A stretch of DNA of 64,000 nucleotides, from the NCBI GenBank assembly GCA_002428995.1, contig DIYJ01000020.1, forward strand, positions 365,063 through 429,062, in the 5' to 3' direction. Below the pieces are notes generated by a model, which made no database searches, had not been told where the DNA came from, and saw only the letters and a program-made list of their open reading frames with translations. A program made the translations under genes and the position numbers. Source of the stretch: Flavobacteriales bacterium UBA6057 (GTDB lineage Bacteria > Bacteroidota > Bacteroidia > Flavobacteriales_G > Salibacteraceae). Numbering within the stretch: the stretch's first letter is position 1; the number at the start of each line of letters is the position of its first letter. Below, in pieces: positions 1 through 8,342 of this stretch.

Positions 1-1270
1 GCACACCGCCTCCGGTTCTGAATTTGTGCGTGGACGTGCCGATGATGGACTGATAGATCACATTGAGGTATCCGGTTTGTTGCTGGGCATTGTATTGAGT
101 CGTGCCAAAGAAGCTTTCCATGTCGTGATAAACTGCGGATGCCTGCACCCCAATACTCTTGTAGCGCTTGTTCGGAAAAACGTAGCCCGTTTTCACCCAT
201 CCCTGGATGCGATCTGTTTGCCAGCCCAATCCATAAAGTCCGCTCGGTGAGAAATCATCCGCATCCTCATCGAATCCCTTCTGGCCTCCCTGGCGGTCTT
301 CAGTCAGCACACGGACACCGAGCATTCCTTCCCAGCCTTTGTGATTATCAAACTTCCAGCGATTGGCTCCATTCAGTTGATAGCCCATGGGGAAATCGAG
401 GTAGCTATCATTGTTGTTGTCTATCTCGAAAGGTCGCATGCTCCCGTGCAAGAGCAAGCCGCTGTGGACATTTTCTGAAATCGCTTGATTCAGATTTGCA
501 TTGAGCTCAGTGCGTCCGCCCATGCTGGCATATCCGTTCAGCATCCAACGTTCCGCCTGCTCGGGCTTTTTCAACTCTGCGTTGATCTGTCCGGTGATGC
601 TCTCAAACCCATTGACGACTGAGCCTGCACCCTTGTTCAACTGAATGCCCTCAATCCAGGTTCCGGGAATGTAGGTCATCCCTTGCATCGTTGCGAGGCC
701 TCTGACTTCTGGAAGCTGCTCCATCGTGATCTGGGTGTATTTACCCGCCAGACCCAGCATCTGGATTTGCTTGGTTCCCGTCACCGCATCTGCAATGGCC
801 ACATCCACGGAAGGGTTCGTCTCAAAGCTCTCGCTCAAATTGCAACAAGCCGCCTTAAAGAGCTCCTTTTCGCTGATGTTTTCCACTTTGAGCGGATTCA
901 TATAAGAGATGGAAGTTCCCTTGTCGCGGTAAATCACGTCAACCTGCCGGAGCGTGTTGGCTTGTTTTAAGATGATGGTAAGCTTGTCGCTCTCGGTAAC
1001 ATCCACCGTGTCTGCGGTGTACCCTACATAGCTCACAACCAGTTTTCGGGTATCTGAGGTGAATGGTACCTCGAAATAACCGCTGGTATCGGTAACTGCT
1101 CCTACCTGTGTCCCCAACCAAAACACGTTGGCAAAGGCTACAGGAGTGAAGTCACCCTGATCGTTTTCCTCAATCACCACTCCGCTCAGCGAAACCTGAG
1201 CCGAGAGCGTGGAAAACACCAGCATGCATCCCACGAATGGGATGAACTGTTTCACAAGAAAAGAGCGCAT
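1..1270 (-). CDS. TonB-dependent receptor, probable copper/heavy-metal type (C-terminal part outside window)
   Basis: Reading the minus strand from the ATG at 1270 gives 423 open codons to the window edge, so the barrel end is missing. Residues 1-25 are a signal peptide ending in STLSAQ. Residues 26-105 are a carboxypeptidase-regulatory-like domain (SLSGVV start, VSYVGY end). A plug domain follows from about 115, with the phrases IQMLGLAGKYTQI and NKGAGSVVNGFESITGQ typical of SusC-unlike metal receptors. A Cys-Cys pair at 142-143 (KAACCNLSES) sits in the plug and is typical, as I recall, of receptors found beside HMA proteins. The start is 2 bases after the stop of the HMA gene, so translation is probably coupled. 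Family is clear; copper as the substrate is inferred from neighbours and the CC pair. Confidence 0.9.
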   Translation of the reverse strand, partial: MRSFLVKQFIPFVGCMLVFSTLSAQVSLSGVVIEENDQGDFTPVAFANVFWLGTQVGAVTDTSGYFEVPFTSDTRKLVVSYVGYTADTVDVTESDKLTIILKQANTLRQVDVIYRDKGTSISYMNPLKVENISEKELFKAACCNLSESFETNPSVDVAIADAVTGTKQIQMLGLAGKYTQITMEQLPEVRGLATMQGMTYIPGTWIEGIQLNKGAGSVVNGFESITGQINAELKKPEQAERWMLNGYASMGGRTELNANLNQAISENVHSGLLLHGSMRPFEIDNNNDSYLDFPMGYQLNGANRWKFDNHKGWEGMLGVRVLTEDRQGGQKGFDEDADDFSPSGLYGLGWQTDRIQGWVKTGYVFPNKRYKSIGVQASAVYHDMESFFGTTQYNAQQQTGYLNVIYQSIIGTSTHKFRTGGGV

Positions 1271-1272
1271 TT

Positions 1273-1623
1273 TCAGTGCGTATCAACGTGCTCATACTTG
1301 CAGCAATCAGGTAGTGACTCGTAGTCATCCTTTTTGGCTGCTGTATTCTCTGTCTTGTGACCGGCAGCGGCAATGCGACCTTCTACCTCTTCAAGACTTG
1401 TTTTATCGGAGCGATAGGCGAGCACCAACTGCTTACTGTTTTTGTCCCAGGAAGCGAATTTGACTCCTTTGCCGTAGGCTGCTTCCTCGATGCGTTCCTT
1501 GCACATTCCACATACACCTTCCACGGTGATGGTGTCTTCTACAACACCCTTATCCTGGGCATTTGAATGGAAAGAAATGGCACAACAAGCGAAGAATATG
1601 ATGAATAATTGAATGCTTTTCAT
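1273..1623 (-). CDS. Secreted heavy-metal-associated (HMA) domain protein
   Basis: A 116-residue protein with a signal peptide (residues 1-22, ending FHSNAQ), so it acts in the periplasm or is exported. The mature part is a single ferredoxin-like HMA domain with the metal site GVCGMCKERIE (CxxC) and the usual LVLAYRSDKTSLEEVEGRIAAAG-type strand-helix order. The C-terminal tail carries further possible metal ligands (DCCKYEHVDTH). Its stop is 2 bases before the TonB receptor start. Members of this family bind Cu(I) or other soft metals; here it most likely hands metal to or from the receptor. Metal identity is inferred. Confidence 0.88.
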   Translation of the reverse strand: MKSIQLFIIFFACCAISFHSNAQDKGVVEDTITVEGVCGMCKERIEEAAYGKGVKFASWDKNSKQLVLAYRSDKTSLEEVEGRIAAAGHKTENTAAKKDDYESLPDCCKYEHVDTH

Positions 1624-1665
1624 GACTGAATAAATTAGAGTTGGAAATGATGTAATGCTGTGTTT

Positions 1666-1684
1666 GCCTGAACAGCTTTCAGGC
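1666..1684 (-). other. Inverted repeat between the HYC_CC_PP and HMA genes
   Basis: A perfect 7-bp stem (GCCTGAA / TTCAGGC) with a 5-base loop lies in the 93-base gap between the two genes. No T-run follows on the minus strand, so it is not a normal terminator. It could be an mRNA processing or stability hairpin in the operon transcript. Confidence 0.35.
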
Positions 1685-1716
1685 TATGAATGGAACCGGG
1701 AGGTTCACAGCACATA

Positions 1717-2112
1717 TCAGCCATAGAATTGAAAAGAGCAGTATAGAATCCTTAGATCGGATACCCTGGGAGGTCCGCGGTCGAAGTAGATCAACTTGGG
1801 AGTTCGCTCCGTGATCGCATCTTCCATGACCTGATAATCAGGGACTAAATCAGCAGAAGAAGAGATATCAAGCTTTGATGTGGAATGGTGGTCTTCGTCC
1901 ACCTGAACGAAAAGCACCTTTTCTTCACAACAGCCCGGAAGTTTTACCGTGCGGTGATCCTCGCAAGCACAGCTTGTATCGAACAAGGCATAGTTCACAT
2001 CGGTGATCTGCCCAAGGCAATAGTGCAGCTCTACCCCATAGCCGTTGACCGACATGAAGTAAAACACTACAAGTATCCAGGCAGAAAATCTCACGAGTGC
2101 AAAGTTATACAC
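1717..2112 (-). CDS. HYC_CC_PP family small secreted or membrane-anchored protein
   Basis: 131 residues from a GTG at 2112. One hydrophobic N-terminal segment (about residues 8-24) is followed by the three signatures that name this Bacteroidota family: LHYCLGQ near residue 30, GCCEEK near 61, and GPPRV near 114 in the C-terminal segment. An internal GTG at 2094 would give a cleaner signal peptide (one Arg, then the hydrophobic stretch) and may be the real start. The family has no settled function, but it recurs upstream of HMA proteins and TonB receptors, as here, which suggests a role in metal handling. The Cys/His content fits this. Function is inferred from context. Confidence 0.8.
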   Translation of the reverse strand: MYNFALVRFSAWILVVFYFMSVNGYGVELHYCLGQITDVNYALFDTSCACEDHRTVKLPGCCEEKVLFVQVDEDHHSTSKLDISSSADLVPDYQVMEDAITERTPKLIYFDRGPPRVSDLRILYCSFQFYG

Positions 2113-2219
2113 CAGACGCTGAAGGTGTTAACCAAAGTGTGAAAGAGGCTTAAATGTTAATTTAACAAAGCATGGCACACATGCTGGAAAGGGGGGCACA
2201 AACCTTAACAATCACGTTT

Positions 2220-2873
2220 ATGAAAAATGCAATACTTGGAATCACCATGCTCCTGGGCTTGCTCTTCGCATTCCCGGCCAACGCCCAAAAGAAAAAAACC
2301 ACGGAAATAGGTGTGGTTACATCCAATCTTCAAGATTTCAGTCTTAACCTCAAGCGCGGCAAAAACAATAGGTACAGGCGCTACCGACTGTTTACTGCGA
2401 ACGCAGGATCGAGCTCATTTCTAACTTCGGATAACTCAAACTGGCAGATAGGTACCTCCGTGGGACTCGCGATCATGTTTGAAAAGCGTAAAACGCTGAG
2501 CAATCGCGTCTCCGTCTTACACGGTCCGGAGTTGAGCCTGGCCGGATCTATTTCAGAAAGTCATGATTCACCAGACCCACAAGTTGCTCAGCCAACCGGC
2601 ACAAGGCGCTCTCAGAATTGGACGATCAGACCGGGTTTTGGCTGGCGTATCGGCATGATGTACAACATTCTCGATAATCTCTATTGCTCAGCCGAGATTG
2701 CTCCCCAATTTCAGTACAACATACAGCGAAACCAGAACTGGATAGAAGGAGAAACGAGAAATGATCCCTCCTGGAGGTATTCTAGCAGCCTCAATCTTTC
2801 AACCGGTATCCAATTTGGTCTTTTCTACCGCTTCGGAGTCAAACCTACTTCTTCCGGAAAAAGATCTGAATAG
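2220..2873 (+). CDS. Small outer-membrane beta-barrel-like secreted protein
   Basis: 217 residues from the ATG at 2220; a longer frame exists upstream, but this start gives a standard signal peptide (residues 1-23, ending FPANAQ). The rest has short alternating strands, Trp/Tyr-rich turns and an aromatic C-terminal strand (GIQFGLFYRFGVK), as in 8-stranded outer-membrane barrels of Bacteroidota. I cannot assign a specific function. Its 3' end overlaps the convergent der gene by 29 bases. Confidence 0.7.
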   Translation: MKNAILGITMLLGLLFAFPANAQKKKTTEIGVVTSNLQDFSLNLKRGKNNRYRRYRLFTANAGSSSFLTSDNSNWQIGTSVGLAIMFEKRKTLSNRVSVLHGPELSLAGSISESHDSPDPQVAQPTGTRRSQNWTIRPGFGWRIGMMYNILDNLYCSAEIAPQFQYNIQRNQNWIEGETRNDPSWRYSSSLNLSTGIQFGLFYRFGVKPTSSGKRSE

Positions 2874-4146
2874 GCACTCCTGTAAAATCAAAGTGCGCGC
2901 GCAACTTGTTCTCGATGAACCGCTTGTAAGGCTCCCGAATGTATTGTGGAAGGTTGCAGTAGAAGGCGAACGTGGGAGCGTGCGTAGGTAGCTGTTGAAC
3001 GTACTTGATTTTGATGTATTTCCCTTTGACTGCGGGAGGTGGTGTGTGCTCAATGTAAGGCAGCATCACCTCATTCAGCTCTGAGGTTTTTATCCGCTTC
3101 ACACGGTTTGAATAAACGCTCAGAGCTGTTTCCAACGCCTTGTGAATCCGTTGTTTGTTGATGACCGAAGTGAAAAGAATGGGAACATCAGAGAAAGGCG
3201 CGATGCGTTCCCGGATGAGGTCTTCATACTCCTTGGCGCTGTGGGTATCCTTCTTCACCAAATCCCACTTATTCACCATGATCACCACGCCCTTGCGGTT
3301 TTTGTGGATGAGGTGGAATATGTTGAGGTCCTGTTGCCCGATACCCTCTGTGGCATCGATCATGAGCACACACACATCGGAATGCTCAATGGCCCGAATC
3401 GCGCGCATGACCGAATAAAACTCCAGATCCTCATGTACTTTGGATTTCTTGCGAATTCCAGCGGTATCAACGAGCGTGAAATCAAACCCGTAAGCATTGT
3501 AGCGTGTGTCAATGCTATCGCGCGTGGTCCCGGCCACTTCTGTTACAATGTTGCGCTCTTCACCCAGCAAAGCATTGATGAAGGATGACTTACCGGCATT
3601 TGGTCTTCCAACAACAGACAGGCGCGGCAGTAGATCTTCTTCTTTGGGTTGCTCCTCAGGCAGGAGGCTGATGACCTCATCCAACAGATCACCTGTTCCT
3701 GAACCATTGATGGCTGAAACAGGAAACATCTTCTCAAAACCGAGTTCATAGAACTCATAAGTGTTCTGGATACGCTCGTGGTTATCCACCTTATTGGCGA
3801 CCAGCAACACCGGCTTATCACTTTGGCGAAGCAACTGCGAAACATCCTTGTCCAGGTCGTTCAGTCCGGAATCAACGTCAACCACAAACAGCAGCAACTG
3901 GGCTTCTTCCATCGCGATGCGAACCTGCTTGGCAATTTCTCGTTCAAAACGATCGTCTGACTCGTCTATGTAGCCACCAGTATCGATGATGGAGAACTCT
4001 CGTCCACCCCAATCAACGGTTCCGTAATGACGGTCTCGCGTAACGCCACTGTATTCGTCTACAATAGCGTGACGGGATTCTGTAAGTCGATTAAAAAAGG
4101 TGGATTTGCCCACGTTGGGCCTACCAATGATTGCAACAAGCGCCAT
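2845..4146 (-). CDS. der: Ribosome-assembly GTPase Der (EngA)
   Basis: 433 residues, usual length for the family. Two G domains in tandem: P-loop GRPNVGKS (8-15), DTGG (55-58) and NKVD (118-121) in the first; GRPNAGKS (181-188), DTAG (228-231) and NKWD (293-296) in the second. A KH-like C-terminal domain follows from about 350. Der is essential for 50S subunit maturation and acts in the cytoplasm. All nucleotide-binding motifs are intact. It stands alone, divergent from the first T9SS cargo gene. Confidence 0.98.
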   Translation of the reverse strand: MALVAIIGRPNVGKSTFFNRLTESRHAIVDEYSGVTRDRHYGTVDWGGREFSIIDTGGYIDESDDRFEREIAKQVRIAMEEAQLLLFVVDVDSGLNDLDKDVSQLLRQSDKPVLLVANKVDNHERIQNTYEFYELGFEKMFPVSAINGSGTGDLLDEVISLLPEEQPKEEDLLPRLSVVGRPNAGKSSFINALLGEERNIVTEVAGTTRDSIDTRYNAYGFDFTLVDTAGIRKKSKVHEDLEFYSVMRAIRAIEHSDVCVLMIDATEGIGQQDLNIFHLIHKNRKGVVIMVNKWDLVKKDTHSAKEYEDLIRERIAPFSDVPILFTSVINKQRIHKALETALSVYSNRVKRIKTSELNEVMLPYIEHTPPPAVKGKYIKIKYVQQLPTHAPTFAFYCNLPQYIREPYKRFIENKLRAHFDFTGVPIQIFFRKK

Positions 4147-4270
4147 AGAACCAGCAAAAGTAGTCTACTTTAAGAAGCTCGATGAAGTAGTTTTGAGATA
4201 ATAAAATGCAACTACCCCAAACAAACGATTCAGAATTCGCGTGTGTGTCAGAGTCAGAGAAATGGAAGTA

Positions 4271-6160
4271 ATGAAGCGATTTGTATTGATCCTCTTTTGT
4301 GCCCTGCTTGCACACTCGGGATGGTCTCAATGTAGTGCGGCCTTCAACGAAGTTTTTGTAGGAGACACTCTCTTTGAGGCCACCAATGTATCCACTGGTT
4401 TTACGCCAAATTCAACGCTTTTTGTGTGGTTTGTGACAGACAGTGCCGGTACGGTGATCTACATCGATTCTACCTACAATCCACTTTCCAACTTTAGCGG
4501 CTCGATCGCCTCGCTCATCAACATTGATCCGCTTCAAATATGCCTGACCGTCTTTGACACCAGTTTGAACTGTGTGGATAGCATCTGCAACAGCGTGTCC
4601 ATGCCATGCCCTTCCAGCATGAATGTAAGCTCTTCGTTCGCGAATCCATCCTGTGCTGGATTCTGTAACGGGGCAGCAGCTGTGGTTTCTTTGAACAACG
4701 CCTACTTCGGTCCTGCATCGTTTCTCTGGAGCAATGCAACCACGTCTTCCAGCACATCAAACTTGTGTGCCGGGACATACCAGGTGACGGTGACTGACAG
4801 CGCGGGCTGTTCAGCAATCGACACCATCACCTTAGCTGATCCTCCGGCACTGCAGGTGACCGTGGTTGATAGTGGCAGCCTGTGCCAAACCGGGTCCGTG
4901 AGTCTTACTGCCATCCAATTAGCAGGATTGCCTGCTGTATCATTTATTTGGAGTGACGGCAGTGTCGGTCCTATCAACCTGGTAAGCTTTGAAGGTCTTT
5001 ATGAGGTTACCATTTCTGACTCCAGTGGGTGCAATGCCACAGACAGCTTCCTGGTAGTCAACGACAGTGTTTATTCATCCCTGAACTCGTTCGATGAAAC
5101 ATGCTTTGGATGCTGTGACGGATTAGCTTACGCTGCAGGAAGTGGAGGAAGCGGCAATGGATTCAGCTACTTGTGGAGCACGGGATCTACTGATGACAGC
5201 CTGATAGCCGTTTGCGCTGGCACCTACTCGGTTACGGTGTCTGACATCAGTTCTGGCTGTACATCTACCGGTGACGTTGACATAGGCACGCCCAATCCCT
5301 GCCTGTATGAGATTTCGGGAAACATTAGCCCTTCGACTCAAGCCACCGTGTATCTGATCGAAGAATCATTGGGAATCCTGACACTGTTGGACAGCGTTGA
5401 AATCGATAGCGGCTTCTACTCTTTCAACGGGCTCTGCGGAGGGACTTATTACGTGAAGGCTGCCCTTCGGCCTGCATCATCGCAGTTTGGCAATTATCTG
5501 CCGACCTACTACATCAGCAACACGCTGTGGAGTTCATCCAACGCATTGGTGTTGAGCGGTTCCGCAAACAACATTGACATCAACCTGATTCAAGGCACAA
5601 ACCTGGGTGGACCTGGATTCATCGGTGGTTCCATTCTTCAAGGCGCTAATCGGGCCGAAGGTGATCCCGTTGCAGGTGCGGATGTTCTTCTGCTGGACAT
5701 GCAAGACCAGGCATTGGCGATCACCAAAAGTGATGTGGACGGCATTTACAGCTTTGACGCGGTCCCCAATGGCGATTACAAGGTGATGGTAGATCTGCTC
5801 AACTATGCTCCTATTCCGCACTTAGTCAGCATATCGGATGAGGACGCATTCCATGATTCCGAGGATTTTGTAGTAGAGCGGGGCCTCATCATACCCGTAG
5901 AGCCACTGGGACTTAGCCCAGTGCTTACTGAAGCTGACATACACGTGTATCCCAATCCCGTTGACGATCACCTCATAATAGAGGGAAAAGGGCTACTCGA
6001 TTTCGAACTGTACCAGCCAACCGGACAGCGCATCATGAAGCTGGATGCCAGCGCGAAGGATCGTTCAGAATTCAATTGTTCTGATCTTCCAGCTGGACAC
6101 TATATTTTGAAAGTGAATGGCTCTGAGGGAAGCTCATTCCATCCCCTGATCAAACAATAG
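4271..6160 (+). CDS. T9SS-exported SprB-repeat/Cna-B-like surface protein, paralog 1
   Basis: 629 residues from the ATG at 4271; upstream in-frame codons add ten residues that would spoil the signal peptide (1-20, ending HSGWSQ). Order: a diverged PKD-like region (21-120), SprB-type repeats with C-x3-C at 128 and CFGCCDG at 278, a carboxypeptidase-regulatory-like region from about 347 containing KAALRP and GGPGFIGG, a second one (EGDPVAGADV), and a type A sorting domain from about 559 (VYPNPVDDHL, ending HPLIKQ). This is the most divergent of the four copies and has mixed codon use. Such proteins are exported by T9SS and anchored to the cell surface or released; adhesion is the usual guess, not shown here. 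Confidence 0.88.
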   Translation: MKRFVLILFCALLAHSGWSQCSAAFNEVFVGDTLFEATNVSTGFTPNSTLFVWFVTDSAGTVIYIDSTYNPLSNFSGSIASLINIDPLQICLTVFDTSLNCVDSICNSVSMPCPSSMNVSSSFANPSCAGFCNGAAAVVSLNNAYFGPASFLWSNATTSSSTSNLCAGTYQVTVTDSAGCSAIDTITLADPPALQVTVVDSGSLCQTGSVSLTAIQLAGLPAVSFIWSDGSVGPINLVSFEGLYEVTISDSSGCNATDSFLVVNDSVYSSLNSFDETCFGCCDGLAYAAGSGGSGNGFSYLWSTGSTDDSLIAVCAGTYSVTVSDISSGCTSTGDVDIGTPNPCLYEISGNISPSTQATVYLIEESLGILTLLDSVEIDSGFYSFNGLCGGTYYVKAALRPASSQFGNYLPTYYISNTLWSSSNALVLSGSANNIDINLIQGTNLGGPGFIGGSILQGANRAEGDPVAGADVLLLDMQDQALAITKSDVDGIYSFDAVPNGDYKVMVDLLNYAPIPHLVSISDEDAFHDSEDFVVERGLIIPVEPLGLSPVLTEADIHVYPNPVDDHLIIEGKGLLDFELYQPTGQRIMKLDASAKDRSEFNCSDLPAGHYILKVNGSEGSSFHPLIKQ

Positions 6161-6305
6161 CGGATCCATAAAGCCCGTATTTATTGGCTTTTCGCATCAG
6201 TGCGAAAAAAATTTTGGCAGCTTACCAAACAGGTAGGCCCAACCTCACGTGTAAAGGTGTGAATTCAAAAAACACTCCAACTAACCACACTCCAATCCCC
6301 AAATC

Positions 6306-8204
6306 ATGAAATCAAAAACACTACTACAACTCTTTTTTGCTGCGGCCCTGACTCTGGGCTTCTCGGCATCGGGCATGGCCCAGTGCAACGCTTCCTTTGC
6401 TGACACCGTTGGAACCAACGCGTACGAAATCTGGCTGGTCAACACCTCGAATAACACATCACCTAACATGGTCTATTACTGGAGCATGCCTGGTGGAACT
6501 CCTTCAGCAGACACAACAACCAACATAAACGCATGGCCAACAGTTACTTACACTAGCAACGCTCCGCAGAATGTTTGCCTTATTGCTGTAGACACATCTA
6601 CGCTCTGTAGCGATACTTTTTGCATGAATGTTTATCCGCAGTCGTTCCTCTGGGTGAGCACAGGCACTCCCAATCAGGCAACATGCGGACAGTGCAACGG
6701 AGTGGGTGTAGCATACAGCGGAGGCGGTGTACCGCCCCTTACCTTGCTATGGTCAAATGCTGCAACAGGAGACACGATAGGTGGGCTGTGCGCAGGAACA
6801 TATACCGTAACCGTTACGGATCAAAATGGCTCAACAGCAACTGCTTCTGCTGTGATCACCGCTGCCAATGGCCCCAACCTCAACGTTGTGAACAATAACC
6901 CCATGCCTTGCGCTGGCGGTAGCGCTACGCTGCAGGGAATTGCAAGCAATGGAGCAGCACCTTATACATACGCCTGGAGCAATGGAGCGACCACTTCAAG
7001 CACCACTGTTTCTACCACCGGAACCTACACCATCACCGTAACCGATGCCAATGGTTGCACGGCTGTTGGTTCTACTCAAGTATCTGTTCAGGGAGCTATT
7101 ACAGTTAGCACCAGCATTACCGATGAAACTTGCTACAACTGCTGCGATGGAGCCATCTCCGCTTCAGCTTCCGGAGGACTCGGTTCCTACTCTTACTTGT
7201 GGAATACCGGGGCAACAACCAGCAGCATCAGCGCGCTGTGTCCTGGAATTTATGGAGTTACCGTAACAGATGACTCCAGCGGATGCTCGATGGTAGTAAC
7301 AAGCTTGCAGGTGACTGCAATTCCGAATCCTTGTCCAAACGGTATTTCCGGACAGATCACTCCGGTTTCAGAAGCTACAGCTTACCTGATCCAGGAATCA
7401 GGAGGAGTGCTTTCACTCGTTGACTCCATGGACGTTGACTCCATAGGACAGTACTATTTCGGTGACCTCTGCGGAACCTTCTACGTGAAGGCGGCTCTGC
7501 GCCCCGTAAGCTCTCAATACAGCAATTATCTTCCTACTTACTATGTGGGACAGGCGTTGTGGGCAAATGCTACTTCCATCACTCCAAGCGGATACGTGAC
7601 TGCAAACATCAGCCTGATTTCAGGAACAAATCCTGGTGGTCCTGGCTTCGTAGGAGGCCTCATTTCTCAGGGAGCAAACCGTGAAGAAGGTGATCCGATC
7701 GTTGGAGCCACGGTTTTCCTAATGGATAACAATGATGAGCCTTTGGCATTCACTACCAGTGACGAAAACGGTGCTTACAGCTTTGACGGTGTAGCATTGG
7801 GAGAATACAAAGTGATGGTCGACCTCCTGAACTTTGATGCTTACCCTCACACCGTAACTGTTGCGGAAGGCGAAGTGACTTTCGATGAGAAAGACTTCGT
7901 GGTTGAAGGAGGCATCGTTCGTCCGGTAGAAGAAGATGATGACAACAGCGTTGGAATCGGCTCTGGAGCTGAAACAGCTGGCGTTAGCTTCTTTCCAAAT
8001 CCGGCAAACGATCTTTTGACCATCAACGGTGAAGGACTTACATCCATCACTGTTTACAACTTGGTGGGCCAACAGGTTATGATCACACCTTTGAACAATC
8101 AAAACCAGACTGAGCTGGATGTACGCTCTTTGGCTCCAGGGAACTACATCCTCGAAATTCATTCGCTGAATGGAAGCTCCAGCCATCGTTTGGTAAAGCA
8201 ATAA
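6306..8204 (+). CDS. T9SS-exported SprB-repeat/Cna-B-like surface protein, paralog 2
   Basis: 632 residues. Signal peptide 1-26 (ending ASGMAQ), PKD-like region to about 113, three SprB-type repeats (CGQCNG at 127, a degenerate middle repeat from about 192, CYNCCDG at 276), then YLIQESGGVLSLVDS and KAALRP in the first carboxypeptidase-like module (from about 346), the linker GTNPGGPGFVGG, a second module (EGDPIVGATV, SDENGAYSFD), an acidic hinge (EEDDDNSVGIGSG) and a type A sorting domain from about 562 ending HRLVKQ. A strong terminator follows. It is closest to paralog 3 across the C-terminal half. Confidence 0.9.
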   Translation: MKSKTLLQLFFAAALTLGFSASGMAQCNASFADTVGTNAYEIWLVNTSNNTSPNMVYYWSMPGGTPSADTTTNINAWPTVTYTSNAPQNVCLIAVDTSTLCSDTFCMNVYPQSFLWVSTGTPNQATCGQCNGVGVAYSGGGVPPLTLLWSNAATGDTIGGLCAGTYTVTVTDQNGSTATASAVITAANGPNLNVVNNNPMPCAGGSATLQGIASNGAAPYTYAWSNGATTSSTTVSTTGTYTITVTDANGCTAVGSTQVSVQGAITVSTSITDETCYNCCDGAISASASGGLGSYSYLWNTGATTSSISALCPGIYGVTVTDDSSGCSMVVTSLQVTAIPNPCPNGISGQITPVSEATAYLIQESGGVLSLVDSMDVDSIGQYYFGDLCGTFYVKAALRPVSSQYSNYLPTYYVGQALWANATSITPSGYVTANISLISGTNPGGPGFVGGLISQGANREEGDPIVGATVFLMDNNDEPLAFTTSDENGAYSFDGVALGEYKVMVDLLNFDAYPHTVTVAEGEVTFDEKDFVVEGGIVRPVEEDDDNSVGIGSGAETAGVSFFPNPANDLLTINGEGLTSITVYNLVGQQVMITPLNNQNQTELDVRSLAPGNYILEIHSLNGSSSHRLVKQ

Positions 8205-8224
8205 ACTATCTCTTCATTCTGACA

Positions 8225-8256
8225 AAAGAGGCGCCCTCGGGTGCCTCTTTTTTTTT
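8225..8256 (+). terminator. Rho-independent terminator after paralog 2
   Basis: A 9-bp stem (AGAGGCGCC / GGTGCCTCT, one G-U pair) with a CTCG loop is followed at once by a run of nine T. It lies 22 bases after the stop of the second paralog. Confidence 0.92.
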
Positions 8257-8342
8257 GCGAAAAAGGAAGTTGTAAGCAAACAGAGAATCAGCGCATCGCG
8301 TGTTTATGAACGAAGCAAAATCAACTCTTTAACTCATTCATC

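Noticed and set aside
6189..6208. Hairpin TTTTCGCA-TCAG-TGCGAAAA after paralog 1 as a terminator
   Set aside because: The stem is good, but on the plus strand it is followed by A-run then ATTTTGG, not a T-run. It may be an mRNA structure; not called a terminator.
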